A stretch of DNA of 59,384 nt from Cyclobacteriaceae bacterium (GCA_020436165.1 JAGQYI010000039.1:1-59384); one strand, 5' to 3'. Positions 18,721 to 27,454 are shown, counted from the stretch's first letter. Notes: a model not told the origin generated them from the letters alone. Made by a program: numbers and translations.

Positions 18721-20208
18721 ATGATTGAGAAATTACGCATCTACAATAGTCTTTCGGGAAAGAAAGAAACATTTGAGCCGATTGAACCTCCTTACGTAGG
18801 AATGTACGTTTGCGGCCCTACCGTTTACAGCGATGTTCATTTGGGCAACATGCGTACCTTCATGAGCTTTGATGTGATCTACAGGTACCTTAGCTACCTT
18901 GGGTATAAGGTGCGGTATGTACGCAACATTACCGATGTGGGCCACCTGGAAAGCGATGCCGATGAAGGGGAAGATAAGATCAGTAAAAAGGCGCGTCTTG
19001 AGAATCTGGAACCCATGGAAATTGTGCAGCGCTACACTATGGATTTCCACAGGCTTACGGAAATATTTAATATGCTGCCACCCAGCATTGAGCCGGCAGC
19101 AACCGGCCACATCGTAGAGCAAATTGGAATGATCAATCAATTGCTTGACAATGGATTTGCCTACGAGGTAAATGGATCTATCTATTTTGATGTGTCTAAG
19201 TACAATAAGGATCATAACTATGGTAAGCTTTCGGGTCGAAAGATTGAGGAGATGATGGAAAGCGGCCGTGACCTGGCAAGCCAGGACGAAAAACACAACA
19301 CCATTGACTTTGCCTTATGGAAAAAAGCGAGTCCTGAACACATTATGAGATGGCCTTCTCCCTGGAGCGATGGCTTCCCGGGATGGCACCTTGAGTGCTC
19401 CGTTATGGGCACTAAGTACCTGGGTGAAACCTTTGATATTCATGGCGGTGGATTGGATCTTCAGTTCCCCCACCATGAGTGTGAAATTGCCCAATCGGTG
19501 GGAGCATACGGCAAAGACCCCGTACATTACTGGATGCATACCAACATGCTAACCGTTAATGGTCAAAAAATGAGCAAATCATTGGGCAACTCATTTTTAC
19601 CACATGAACTGTTTACCGGTAGCCACCCATTACTGGACGAAGCCTACAGCCCTATGACCACCAAGTTCTTCATGCTTCAGTCACATTATTCAAGTACGCT
19701 CGATTTCTCTAACGATGCACTGAAAGCAGCCCGTAAAGGCTACAAACGAATGATCAACGGACTACGCTTGCTAAAAGAAATGGAGTTTGTTGAAGATGGA
19801 ACAGCAAAAGATGAAAAGAGCATTGAACAAATCGAGCAGATCATACGCATGTGCCATTCTTCCATGAATGACGATTTCAATACTGCACTTACCATTGGGC
19901 AATTGTTCAATTTACTAAAGAAAATAAACTCACTGCACACAGGCCAGCTTGGCTTTGATGCGATTGGCAAAGAAGTATTTGAAAAGTTGAAATCGACCTA
20001 CATTGATTTTGTTGAAAATATTCTGGCCCTGAAAGAGGAAGACCCTGCTGATTTTAAGAAGTTGGTTGAGGCAATGGTCGAAATTTATCGTGAAGCTAAA
20101 TTCCGAAAAGATTTTGAACAGGTTGATAAATTAAGAGCTGGTTTGAAGGCTAACGGCATTATTGTAAAAGACATGAAAACAGGCATTGAATGGGCCTATG
20201 AAGAATAG
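18721..20208 (+). CDS. cysS: Cysteinyl-tRNA synthetase
   Basis: 495 aa class I synthetase. The HIGH-type motif is in YSDVHLGNMRT, the KMSKS motif in GQKMSKSLGN. The zinc ligands of the family are visible as CGPTVY (Cys near residue 31), LECSVMG and FPHHECE. The C-terminal helical domain and DALR-like region (about 370-495) are complete. It charges tRNA-Cys in the cytoplasm. The next gene may overlap its last codons. Confidence 0.96.
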   Translation: MIEKLRIYNSLSGKKETFEPIEPPYVGMYVCGPTVYSDVHLGNMRTFMSFDVIYRYLSYLGYKVRYVRNITDVGHLESDADEGEDKISKKARLENLEPMEIVQRYTMDFHRLTEIFNMLPPSIEPAATGHIVEQIGMINQLLDNGFAYEVNGSIYFDVSKYNKDHNYGKLSGRKIEEMMESGRDLASQDEKHNTIDFALWKKASPEHIMRWPSPWSDGFPGWHLECSVMGTKYLGETFDIHGGGLDLQFPHHECEIAQSVGAYGKDPVHYWMHTNMLTVNGQKMSKSLGNSFLPHELFTGSHPLLDEAYSPMTTKFFMLQSHYSSTLDFSNDALKAARKGYKRMINGLRLLKEMEFVEDGTAKDEKSIEQIEQIIRMCHSSMNDDFNTALTIGQLFNLLKKINSLHTGQLGFDAIGKEVFEKLKSTYIDFVENILALKEEDPADFKKLVEAMVEIYREAKFRKDFEQVDKLRAGLKANGIIVKDMKTGIEWAYEE

Positions 20209-21187
20209 TAAAATGAGAAGATTTTTAACGTATAAAGGGCTTGTTTTTATAGGATTGGTGTTTTTCACTTCCTGTTCCGATTCAGGAAAAAATGAAAACC
20301 AGGAATTAGTAGCTTCTGAAAAAAAGGTAGTATTTCCTACTTTCAATGCAGATTCCGCCTATGCCTTCGTACAGAAACAAGTAGATTTTGGGCCGCGCAT
20401 ACCCAATACGGAAGCGCATGAAAAAGCCGGAGACCAAATAATTGAGCAATTGAAAGCCTATGGAGCAGAAGTTAAGGTTCAATCGTTTGAGGCAACCACC
20501 TACGATAATGTGACTCTGCAACTCCGAAACATCATGGGCAGCTTTAATCCAACCGCCAAAAAACGAATTCTGTTGGCTACACATTGGGATACCCGCCCCT
20601 GGGCTTCTAAAGACCCACAAGACCCTACTGCTGAATTTGACGGAGCCAATGATGGAGCCAGTGGTGTAGGTGTACTGCTGGAAATAGCCCGCAATCTAAG
20701 TAGCAAGGATAAACCTGAAGTAGGTATTGACTTGCTGTTCTTTGATGGAGAAGACTGGGGAGAAGAGAATGGAGGAGATGTAGATAGCTGGTGCCTGGGC
20801 TCCCAATATTGGTCTAAAAACAAAGGAAACTACAATGCATATTACGGTATTCTGTTGGATATGGTTGGAGCCAAAGGAGCTCAGTTTCCATTGGAAGGTT
20901 ATTCGTATCAAATGGCTAAAAAAGTACTTGAGAAAGTGTGGAGCAGTGCATCCAAAATAGGCTATGGTCAGTACTTTGTTGCCAAAAAGCAGGGCGCCAT
21001 CACTGACGACCATTACTATGTAAATGTGGTGGCCAAAATACCGATGATCGATGTGTTAGACTACAACCCTAACAATGGAAGCTTTGGCAACTACCATCAT
21101 ACTACCAAGGACAACATGTCGATTATTGACAAAAGCACGCTAAAGGCGGTGGGCGAAACATTGCTTTACGTAGTTTACTCAGAATAG
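20198..21187 (+). CDS. Lipoprotein M28 peptidase / glutaminyl-peptide cyclotransferase-like
   Basis: 329 aa from the ATG at 20198, or 324 from 20213. A lipoprotein signal ends at FFTSC. The metallopeptidase fold shows LATHWDTRPWAS, FDGANDGASGVGVLLE (metal Asp), FFDGEDWGEE (Glu pair) and the late HH in YHHTTKDN. The GANDGASG and GEDWG blocks are closest to glutaminyl cyclases, which bind a single Zn and convert N-terminal Gln to pyroglutamate; an aminopeptidase role is the alternative. It would act in the periplasm. It lies tightly behind cysS. Confidence 0.82.
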   Translation: MKNSKMRRFLTYKGLVFIGLVFFTSCSDSGKNENQELVASEKKVVFPTFNADSAYAFVQKQVDFGPRIPNTEAHEKAGDQIIEQLKAYGAEVKVQSFEATTYDNVTLQLRNIMGSFNPTAKKRILLATHWDTRPWASKDPQDPTAEFDGANDGASGVGVLLEIARNLSSKDKPEVGIDLLFFDGEDWGEENGGDVDSWCLGSQYWSKNKGNYNAYYGILLDMVGAKGAQFPLEGYSYQMAKKVLEKVWSSASKIGYGQYFVAKKQGAITDDHYYVNVVAKIPMIDVLDYNPNNGSFGNYHHTTKDNMSIIDKSTLKAVGETLLYVVYSE

Positions 21188-21195
21188 CTAAACGT

Positions 21196-21672
21196 ATGAA
21201 CGAACTAAAAAAGGCAAAACGGATGCTCTGGCTTTTTGGAGCATTCAAAATTCCGTTGATAGGTTTTGTTCGTCCGAAAATTGTTGAGATTACCAACGAA
21301 AAAATTGTGGTTCGAATCCGGTTAAGAAGACGCACACGCAACCATCTGGGTTCGATGTATTTTGGAGCGCTCTCCATCGGAGCCGATCTTGCGGGAGGCT
21401 TTCAGGCATTTCAAATTGCCGATGAGATGAAACGGAAACTTTCTATTGTTTTTAAAGACTTTAAAGCCGATTTTATTCAGCGACCTGAAAGTGATGTGTA
21501 TTTTGTTTCTGAGGCAGGCAAGCAAATTCGGGAAATGGTAGAAGAGTCTGTTAAGACAGGGGAACGTGTAACGAAGCCGATTCGTATCAATGCCATTACC
21601 GGCTACCCTGAAAACCCACAGGTTGCCGCTGAGTTTACCTTAGGCCTTTCGGTAAAAGACAAAACCAGGTAA
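21196..21672 (+). CDS. DUF4442 hotdog-fold protein
   Basis: 158 aa. RRTRNHLGSMYFGALSIGAD is the signature helix of DUF4442, a hotdog-fold family related to PaaI-type thioesterases. The catalytic residue of true thioesterases is not obvious, so activity is unproven. It lies 8 bp after the M28 gene, co-directional, probably in the same transcript. Confidence 0.72.
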   Translation: MNELKKAKRMLWLFGAFKIPLIGFVRPKIVEITNEKIVVRIRLRRRTRNHLGSMYFGALSIGADLAGGFQAFQIADEMKRKLSIVFKDFKADFIQRPESDVYFVSEAGKQIREMVEESVKTGERVTKPIRINAITGYPENPQVAAEFTLGLSVKDKTR

Positions 21673-21774
21673 CTTAGAAAGGAATTCCTTTGCATTCAAT
21701 CCGAAGTGAATTTAATCATTTCATATACGTTTTTTCTCTTTATTAACTAACTTGAGCTGTTCAAACGAAACAAT

Positions 21775-22149
21775 ATGGAGTTACCCAATAAAGAACTACA
21801 GGAAGCATTTGGGAAAGTAGTATATGCCCTTGCTAAAATTGATGGAAAAGTACAGCAAGTTGAAATTGATGTTCTGCACCAGGTAATAGCAGAAAATGAA
21901 TGGGCCAAAGAGGTTTTGAGCTCTTTTGATAAAGAGACCGAACTTGATGAGGACCCGAATAAAATATTCCCAAAGGCAATGCGGATATTTAGGGAAAATG
22001 GTAGCAAGGCCACTCCGCACTACCCTTTCTTTCTTGATCTTTTAGAAAAAATTGCCATGGCACACGATGGCATTGTGCCTGAAGAACAAAAACTGCTTGA
22101 TCTGTTTAAGGAGACGTTACAGGAACCTGTTATTCAAATTAAAAGGTAA
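21775..22149 (+). CDS. TerB-like helical protein
   Basis: 124 aa, all-helical. ALAKIDGKVQQVEIDVLHQV near residue 18 and MAHDGIVPEEQKLLDLF near the end are two copies of the TerB pattern (D-G-x-V/I followed by E and a helix). This places it in the TerB/DjlA-like superfamily, which binds metal with acidic residues. The biological role outside tellurite operons is not known. A strong terminator follows. Confidence 0.6.
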   Translation: MELPNKELQEAFGKVVYALAKIDGKVQQVEIDVLHQVIAENEWAKEVLSSFDKETELDEDPNKIFPKAMRIFRENGSKATPHYPFFLDLLEKIAMAHDGIVPEEQKLLDLFKETLQEPVIQIKR

Positions 22150-22238
22150 GGCAGAAATTCACGTGAGTGAATAAAAAAATTTCATTAGGTTCAACCTATG
22201 ACTATTCAACCAAGTTTCTCATTGAACTTTCTGAAACA

Positions 22239-22267
22239 AAAAAGGCAACCGATCTGGTTGCCTTTTT
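22239..22267. terminator. Bidirectional rho-independent terminator
   Basis: A perfect 12-bp stem, AAAAAGGCAACC with GGTTGCCTTTTT, closes a 5-nt loop (GATCT) between the convergent TerB-like gene and the sigma-factor gene. A/T runs on both sides let it work for both strands. Confidence 0.85.
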
Positions 22268-22285
22268 GCTTGGTCTCCTTATTAA

Positions 22286-23152
22286 CTACCCAAGATAATC
22301 GATCAATAATCGGTTTCTTGAATCGTGTTGTAATTTCTTGATTGCTTTTTCTTTGATCTGACGAACACGCTCGCGGGTGATGTTTAGCGTTTCAGCAATT
22401 TGCTCTAAAGAAATAGCGGTTTGCTCTCCAATACCAAAGTACATACGTAGCACTTGTTGTTCGCGAGGATCAAGTGTTGCCAGTGAGCGCTCTGTTTCAA
22501 TTTGCAGTGAGTTGGTATATTCCAGGTCGCCATCTGTACTTACAATGGTATCGTCTTCCAATACATCCAGCAGAGAGTTGCTCTCGCCTTCTGCAAAGGG
22601 TGCATCCACCGATACATGACGTGTTCTTGCACTTAAGGTACCTTTCAATTCTTTGTCATCCATTTCAAGGATTTCTGCCAATTCCTGATCGGTTGGAGCA
22701 CGATTGTATTTCTGCTCCAGCTCGGCCATAGCTTTGTTGATCTTGTTCAGGCTACCTACCTTGTTCAAAGGAATACGCACCAAACGCGAATGCTCGGCAA
22801 GCGCCTGCATGATCGACTGACGGATCCACCAAACTGCGTATGAAATAAATTTAAAACCACGAGTATGGTCAAACTTCTGAGCCGCTTTTATAAGGCCAAG
22901 ATTTCCTTCATTGATAAGGTCGTTCAGGGTAAGGCTTTTGTTTTGGTACTGCTTTGCTACAGAAACCACAAAACGTAAATTGGCTTTTACCAGTTTTTCC
23001 AGGGCAGCTTCATCACCGTCCTGTATCCGTTGTGCCAACTCCACTTCCTCTTCGGAAGTGATCATCTCTATTTTGTTAACGTCCTGAAAATATTTCTCTA
23101 AAGATTGGTTTTCACGGTTAGTAATGTTTTGAGTGATCTTAAGTTGTCTCAT
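22286..23152 (-). CDS. rpoD: Primary RNA polymerase sigma factor (RpoD/SigA)
   Basis: 288 aa, the short form usual in Bacteroidota, lacking the long sigma-1.1 and non-conserved region. Region 1.2 starts near residue 15. Region 2 includes [15 protein letters not shown] and [20 protein letters not shown]; region 3 follows [12 protein letters not shown]; region 4 has [15 protein letters not shown] and the helix-turn-helix [17 protein letters not shown]. It directs transcription from TAnnTTTG-type promoters, several of which are visible here. Monocistronic, with a shared terminator. Confidence 0.95.
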   Translation of the reverse strand: MRQLKITQNITNRENQSLEKYFQDVNKIEMITSEEEVELAQRIQDGDEAALEKLVKANLRFVVSVAKQYQNKSLTLNDLINEGNLGLIKAAQKFDHTRGFKFISYAVWWIRQSIMQALAEHSRLVRIPLNKVGSLNKINKAMAELEQKYNRAPTDQELAEILEMDDKELKGTLSARTRHVSVDAPFAEGESNSLLDVLEDDTIVSTDGDLEYTNSLQIETERSLATLDPREQQVLRMYFGIGEQTAISLEQIAETLNITRERVRQIKEKAIKKLQHDSRNRLLIDYLG

Positions 23153-23442
23153 TCTTTGGATGTTAAAGTTTACTTCAAATTACTAAGGTTATTTATTGTT
23201 GACTGACGTCAGAAATGAAGGATTCTGTGAGCAAATACGCGCCTTTAAATTGTAATTTTCTGTGTTGTTCAAACTAGTTGTTTTGTGCCTCATTTGATTA
23301 TTCCAGCCGTTGGTATCGCGTATTTAAGTCTCTTAAAAAGAATACCATACAATTTGCGAAAGTAAGGAGTGTTTCGTTAAAAGTAACGATTTTTTTTAAT
23401 TTTCTGATGATTGAAGAGGAAGACTTGGCTCCCTGGAGAGGA

Positions 23443-23835
23443 TCATGCAACCCTTCTTCTGATGAGAAGAGTAGCTTTTTCTCCTTGAGCCGCTTTTACA
23501 GGTAGGAAATTAATGGTGACTTCAAGAGGGGTACCACTTACATCGAGCATTTTTACTTCATAGCGCTTGCCTTCCTGCCTGCCATAAAAGGTATCGATAA
23601 AGGCATTAACAACAATGTGTTTGAAATCTTCGGCAAAAAAATCGAGAACAATGGAGTTACGCGTAGCATCAGGATTTTTACAACTGAAAATATCACAGAA
23701 AGCCTTATCTGCATGTAAGATTCTTCCATCCGAATTTATCAGTATTTCTGATGTCATATAAATAGGTTTCGTTTGAATTGCTCCCATGCTTCCCATATTC
23801 ACCGTACCGCTACTCGTATAATTCAAGCGTTTCAT
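23443..23835 (-). CDS. PAS-domain protein
   Basis: 130 aa. Residues 25-128 look like a single PAS fold: SEILINSDGRILHADKAFCD, then F-C-rich helices, the RYEVKMLDVSGTPLEVTI strand pair and a final strand. No output domain is attached, so it may be a small sensor that works with a partner, or a remnant of a larger sensor. The 290 bp between it and the sigma factor hold no other gene I can support. Confidence 0.6.
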   Translation of the reverse strand: MKRLNYTSSGTVNMGSMGAIQTKPIYMTSEILINSDGRILHADKAFCDIFSCKNPDATRNSIVLDFFAEDFKHIVVNAFIDTFYGRQEGKRYEVKMLDVSGTPLEVTINFLPVKAAQGEKATLLIRRRVA

Positions 23836-24063
23836 TATAATGCAAAGCTATCTAGCGGCCTTTTTGCCACCATTGGTAACATCGCCTATTTACTTAAATA
23901 GGTAAATTACCTATGCACAATAGATTTTGAACAGGAGTTTGCAGGTAGATTATTTTTTGATGATTTTTGCACTCCTCTGCAAAAGTTTTGGAGCACAAAG
24001 CTTTTTCTATCATCAAGGTGATTAGAATTTGAGCTTTGAAATTGGAGATTTTTCCATCGGGAT

Positions 24064-24118
24064 GTAGTCTTCCTACGCTAAAGCTTCGGAAGATACTACG
24101 CAGTCCGGCTTGTCGGAC
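24064..24118. repeat. Double-hairpin intergenic repeat upstream of the tRNA
   Basis: Two adjacent hairpins: GTAGT+CTTCC (24064-24073) with GGAAG/ACTAC (24088-24099, two-base bulge), then GTCCG (24103-24107) with CGGAC (24114-24118). The run ATCGGGATGTAG at 24056-24067 recurs at 24179-24190, where it forms the first bases of the tRNA. The 345 bp between the PAS gene and the tRNA hold nothing else. Likely a dispersed repeat of this genome. Confidence 0.4.
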
Positions 24119-24180
24119 GAAGCTACAAGTAGAACATATGGTTCTGCTTCGATCATTTGAAATAACATACCATGAGGTAT

Positions 24181-24255
24181 CGGGATGTAGCGCAGTCCGG
24201 TTAGCGCACCACGTTAGGGACGTGGGGGTCGCTGGTTCGAATCCAGTCATCCCGA
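24181..24255 (+). tRNA. tRNA-Pro (anticodon AGG)
   Basis: A complete cloverleaf: acceptor CGGGATG/CATCCCG with discriminator A; D stem GCGC/GCGC; anticodon stem CCACG/CGTGG with loop TTAGGGA; T stem GCTGG/CCAGT with loop TTCGAAT. The anticodon at 24216-24218 reads AGG, decoding proline CCN. C1-G72 and the GG at 35-36 fit bacterial tRNA-Pro. CCA is not encoded. The last 16 bases form the integration target of the island to the right. Confidence 0.93.
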
Positions 24256-24256
24256 C
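24240..24256 (+). repeat. attL: tRNA 3'-end copy
   Basis: AATCCAGTCATCCCGAC covers the end of the T loop, the T stem and the acceptor strand, plus one base. The same 17 bp recur exactly at 48381-48397, and with one mismatch at 51220-51236. A wider comparison from 24234 matches 48375-48397 at 21 of 23 positions. This is the expected identity block of a tyrosine recombinase. Confidence 0.85.
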
Positions 24257-24278
24257 TTTTTTGCTACAATAAAATGCA

Positions 24279-24310
24279 AAACCCCTTAAAATGTATGTTT
24301 TAAGGGGTTT
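24279..24310 (+). terminator. Terminator downstream of tRNA-Pro
   Basis: A 13-bp perfect stem, AAACCCCTTAAAA with TTTTAAGGGGTTT, and a 6-nt loop, followed by a T-rich tract. By the island model this terminator came in with the element and replaced the original one, which was displaced to the right. Confidence 0.85.
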
Positions 24311-24363
24311 TTTGTTTTTTCTCACCCCAATTTATTCATACAAAACCAGTAAAAATGTGCCCT

Positions 24364-24378
24364 ATTCGTGGTCCCTTT
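24364..24378 (+). repeat. Left arm-type repeat of the island
   Basis: ATTCGTGGTCCCTTT occurs here, 108 bp inside attL, and again at 48312-48326, 55 bp inside attR. The flanking ATGT(G)CC is also shared. Paired sites just inside both ends fit integrase arm-binding sites. Between this site and the integrase gene, AGTTAATTGA (24407) and AGTTGATTGA (24426) form a further close repeat. Confidence 0.6.
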
Positions 24379-24538
24379 TTTATTGGTTATTATTGAGCTT
24401 GAAGTAAGTTAATTGACTGATTTTCAGTTGATTGAATTAATTCATTTTGAATTGATTTAGTGCGTTTTGATCAGATTTCAGTGCCCCTTTTCATGGAGCT
24501 CTGGCTAAAAAAGTTCAAAACCTTTAAAAAAGCTTAAA

Positions 24539-25792
24539 ATGAGAGCTCAAACGACATTCGGAATTTCATTTTTTATTAAGAAGCACAAAGCTTCCAAGGG
24601 TAAAGCCCCTATCTATGCCAGGATAACTGTTAACGGAAAATCTACTGATATATCAATTAAACGAAGTATTGAGGTAGAAAATTGGAGTTCAGGGAAATCA
24701 CAGGTTATTGGAAATAGGTTCGAATCCAGTCAAATTAATGATTACCTGGCTGCTGTTCAAACCCAGTTATATGATTGCAAGACTCAGCTGGAAAGGGAAC
24801 GCAAGTTTGTTACAGCCAAGGCAATCAAAAGCAGATATACCGGGGAGGATCAGCAATCCATTACCCTACTTCATCTGGTTAATTACCACAATACAGAAAT
24901 GAAATCGGAGCTTACTGAAGGTACCCTTAAAAACTATAGGAGCACAGAGAGGTATCTCAAGAAGTTTTTAAAAGATAAGCTCAAGACAACTGACATTTAT
25001 CTTCAGGAGTTGAATTACAATTTCATTAAATCATTTGAACGCTATATTCGAAACAACCCCTTACAGGAGAATTCTCCCTGTAACCAAAATGGAATCATGA
25101 AGCATATGGAAAGGCTATCTAAAATGGTAACCATGGCAGTTAAGGAGGAGTGGTTGGAGAAGGACCCTTTCATCAAGTACAAGCTTAAATTCGAAAAGAC
25201 AGAACGGGGCTATTTGGATGAAGATGAGCTTTTCAGGATTGAAACTACTCCAATGCCCACTAAAGGCCTGGAGCTAACCCGAGACGTCTTTGTATTTGCC
25301 TGTTATACCGGGTTAGCATATATCGAAACATACAACTTGTCTTATCAAGATATTTCAAAGGGAATTGATGGGGAGAATTGGATTACCGGCCAAAGGCAGA
25401 AATCAAAAGAGTTCTTCGGCATTCCCATATTGCCGAAGGCTCAGGAAATTCTTGATAAGTACAAGAATGACCCTCGCGCTATAAATAAGAACAAATGCTT
25501 ATATGTATATGCAAACCAAAAGATCAATGAAAACTTAAAGAAGATTGCAGCAATCTGTGGCATAACAAAACACCTTACCTTTTATCTAGCGAGACATACA
25601 TTTGCCACAACGATTACCCTGGCCAACGATATCCCCATTGAAACAGTAAGTGAGATGCTTGGCCATACTAAATTGACTACTACTCAAATTTATGCCAAGG
25701 TGATACGGAAAAAGGTTAGTAGGGATATGGCCAAGTTAAGGATGAAACTGTCAGCAAATGAAGCAAAGAAGGAGGCATCAAATGATTCTTGA
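24539..25792 (+). CDS. Tyrosine recombinase / integrase (Bacteroidota IntDOT-like)
   Basis: 417 aa. An N-terminal arm-binding domain (start FGISFFIKKHKASKGKAPIY) is followed by a core-binding SAM-like domain (about 110-215) and the catalytic domain. Catalytic residues seen: R352-H353 in YLARHTFAT, H376 in LGHTKLTTTQ and the nucleophile Y385 in QIYAKV. The usual first arginine is missing; the position reads TGLAYIETYNL, as known for IntDOT-type recombinases. The His two before the second Arg pair is Tyr here. It should integrate and excise the island at tRNA-Pro. Confidence 0.92.
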   Translation: MRAQTTFGISFFIKKHKASKGKAPIYARITVNGKSTDISIKRSIEVENWSSGKSQVIGNRFESSQINDYLAAVQTQLYDCKTQLERERKFVTAKAIKSRYTGEDQQSITLLHLVNYHNTEMKSELTEGTLKNYRSTERYLKKFLKDKLKTTDIYLQELNYNFIKSFERYIRNNPLQENSPCNQNGIMKHMERLSKMVTMAVKEEWLEKDPFIKYKLKFEKTERGYLDEDELFRIETTPMPTKGLELTRDVFVFACYTGLAYIETYNLSYQDISKGIDGENWITGQRQKSKEFFGIPILPKAQEILDKYKNDPRAINKNKCLYVYANQKINENLKKIAAICGITKHLTFYLARHTFATTITLANDIPIETVSEMLGHTKLTTTQIYAKVIRKKVSRDMAKLRMKLSANEAKKEASNDS

Positions 25793-25972
25793 CATTATTT
25801 CCTCCTCCTCCAAACCCATGTAATTGCAGAATTCTTTTACACTCACTAGTTGGTGAGGCTCTTTATTGTAGTGATCTTTTATTTTTTGGATAATAGTTCT
25901 CCCATAACGCTCACTTTTGCCCGTGATGAGCTGTATATCCTTAGGATAAATAATGATACGTTTTAGCTTCAT
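25778..25972 (-). CDS. Small conserved island protein
   Basis: 64 aa, convergent with the integrase and overlapping its end by 15 bp. YPKDIQLITGKSERYGRTII followed by HQLVSVKEFCNYMG looks like a helix-turn-helix-like small protein. I remember similar integrase-linked small proteins in Bacteroidota, but this is a recollection and not a search. A role as a recombination directionality or regulatory factor is possible. Confidence 0.55.
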   Translation of the reverse strand: MKLKRIIIYPKDIQLITGKSERYGRTIIQKIKDHYNKEPHQLVSVKEFCNYMGLEEEEIMSRII

Positions 25973-26117
25973 TTGGTACTACTAATACTTTGTCCCTGCT
26001 TTATCTATTCGGCATCTTCGGCAATAACGGTTAAAAGCTACTGAAGCCGGAACCTGGCCTTTGCCGTACCTTCTTAAATATGCGTTTTTTAAGCCATAAA
26101 TCAAACATTTTAACAAT

Positions 26118-26873
26118 ATGGCAAGACAAAAAGGTATTATCAAATTGCAAGGAACCATCGGGGATGTTTCCTTCTACAAGAGTCAGGACGGCTTCCTGGC
26201 CAGGCAAAAGGGAGGGGTTGACAAGGAGCGTATTAAGAATGATCCTGCCTTCCAAAGAACACGTGAAAACGGATCCGAATTCGGCAGGGCCGGTAAGGCC
26301 GGCAGGATGCTCCGAACTGCACTGCGATTGATGGTGCAAAATGCATCTGACAGTAAGGTAGCCAGCAGGCTAACTAAGGAAATGCTCAAAGTAGTAAAGT
26401 CCGATGAGACGAATGTTCGAGGTGCCCGAAAAGTAAATGAAGGAGACCTTAGCTTACTTGAAGGCTTTGACTTCAATGTGAATGGCAAACTAAGCGCTAC
26501 GCTTTATTCTCAGTATGGGATAACATTTGATAGAGCAGCTGGGACTACAAGTATCGATTTTGCTGATTTTATTCCTGCAAACACAATTGCTTTCCCATCC
26601 GGTGCAACTCACATGAAGCTATTAGCGGGAGTGGCAGAGATAGACTTTGTGAATGAAAGATTCAAGTTTACCCAGGAAGAAAGTGCTGAGATGCCCATTG
26701 ATCAAAATGTAGTAGCTGGATTAAGCCTGGCCCCTGGATTTACTGCAGGAAGCCAGGACGAAGTCTTTCTTGTGTTAGGGATTGATTTCATGCAGGAAGT
26801 CAACGGTGATATGTATCCATTGAAGAATGGGGCATACAATCCGCTTACAATCATTAAGGTAGATAAAGCTTAG
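26118..26873 (+). CDS. Island protein of unknown function, basic N-terminus
   Basis: 251 aa. The first 90 residues are strongly basic and glycine-rich (GIIKLQGTIGDVSFYKSQDG, then KGGVDKER and GRAGKAGRMLRTALRL). The rest is acidic with beta-strand-like alternation. No signal peptide, membrane segment or known catalytic motif. The charge split would suit nucleic-acid or assembly binding at the N-terminus. It starts a tight three-gene unit with two small membrane proteins. Not assigned to a family. Confidence 0.7.
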   Translation: MARQKGIIKLQGTIGDVSFYKSQDGFLARQKGGVDKERIKNDPAFQRTRENGSEFGRAGKAGRMLRTALRLMVQNASDSKVASRLTKEMLKVVKSDETNVRGARKVNEGDLSLLEGFDFNVNGKLSATLYSQYGITFDRAAGTTSIDFADFIPANTIAFPSGATHMKLLAGVAEIDFVNERFKFTQEESAEMPIDQNVVAGLSLAPGFTAGSQDEVFLVLGIDFMQEVNGDMYPLKNGAYNPLTIIKVDKA

Positions 26874-26875
26874 TG

Positions 26876-27127
26876 ATGAGCCCGGAAATCATTATCGGTG
26901 GGATCCTTTCCATACTTATTGGTACGAGCGCCTATTTTCTTAAGCAGCTGCTTTCGGATTTTAAAAAAGTTGAAAGGGACCTTGCCGAAGTGAAAAGCAT
27001 CACAGCCTTAATAAAGGCAGAGTTCAAGGGTAACCAGGAACTCTTAAATCAAAAAGTGGAATTCATGGATAACAGGGTTTCACGAATCGAAAAACTAATA
27101 TTTAAAATTCAAGATCATGAAAACTAA
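26876..27127 (+). CDS. Small membrane protein with coiled coil
   Basis: 83 aa from ATG 26876 (GTG 26873 is in frame). One hydrophobic segment (about residues 6-22) is followed by a charged heptad-like helix to the end (VERDLAEVKSITALIKAEF). The layout is that of a membrane-anchored coiled coil, similar in shape to small phage holin/spanin-like accessory proteins, but no homology is claimed. It lies 2 bp after the 251-aa gene and overlaps the next by 11 bp. Confidence 0.6.
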   Translation: MSPEIIIGGILSILIGTSAYFLKQLLSDFKKVERDLAEVKSITALIKAEFKGNQELLNQKVEFMDNRVSRIEKLIFKIQDHEN

Positions 27128-27401
27128 CTTATCAGTATCGGAGCGTGCAGATGCACCAACTCCAAAATTCTTTAAAAGATTAAGGACCATTGGCCTTATT
27201 CTGGCAGCTGTCGGAGCAACAATTTTGGCATCACCAGTAGCATTACCAGCTCTGGCCGTTCAAATTGGAGGGTACCTCACCCTAGCGGGAAGTGTTGTTA
27301 CCGCAGTAAGCCAGGTCACTGTCGATGAAGGTGAGGTGCAAATTCAGGAAGAAATAAGAGCTTCCGCTAAAGAGCGCCTTCAAGCAAAGCAAGCACCATA
27401 A
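27117..27401 (+). CDS. Small hydrophobic membrane protein
   Basis: 94 aa. Residues 24-66 form two adjacent alanine/glycine/valine-rich hydrophobic segments (GLILAAVGATILASPVALP and a second). The ends are polar, with an acidic-then-basic tail. Size and topology are holin-like; no motif proves this. Third gene of the unit that starts at 26118; a terminator-like hairpin follows 54 bp later. Confidence 0.6.
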   Translation: MKTNLSVSERADAPTPKFFKRLRTIGLILAAVGATILASPVALPALAVQIGGYLTLAGSVVTAVSQVTVDEGEVQIQEEIRASAKERLQAKQAP

Positions 27402-27454
27402 TTTTCAAAAGAAAAAAAGAGAAAAAAGAAAGCAGACACCTAAGTGGTGGAGGT

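Noticed and set aside
18733-19296. 187-aa minus-strand frame inside cysS
   Set aside because: Antisense of a firmly identified gene; no independent promoter.
20306-21013. Three overlapping minus-strand frames opposite the M28 gene
   Set aside because: Shadow frames; the plus strand shows intact metallopeptidase motifs.
23894-24325. 143-aa minus-strand frame across the tRNA-Pro
   Set aside because: It contains GFEPATPTSLTWCANRTALH, the well-known false translation of the antisense of a tRNA 3' region. The tRNA explains it.
26031-26488. Minus-strand frames opposite the 251-aa island gene
   Set aside because: Shadows: the plus-strand gene has the tight operon spacing and the more protein-like composition.
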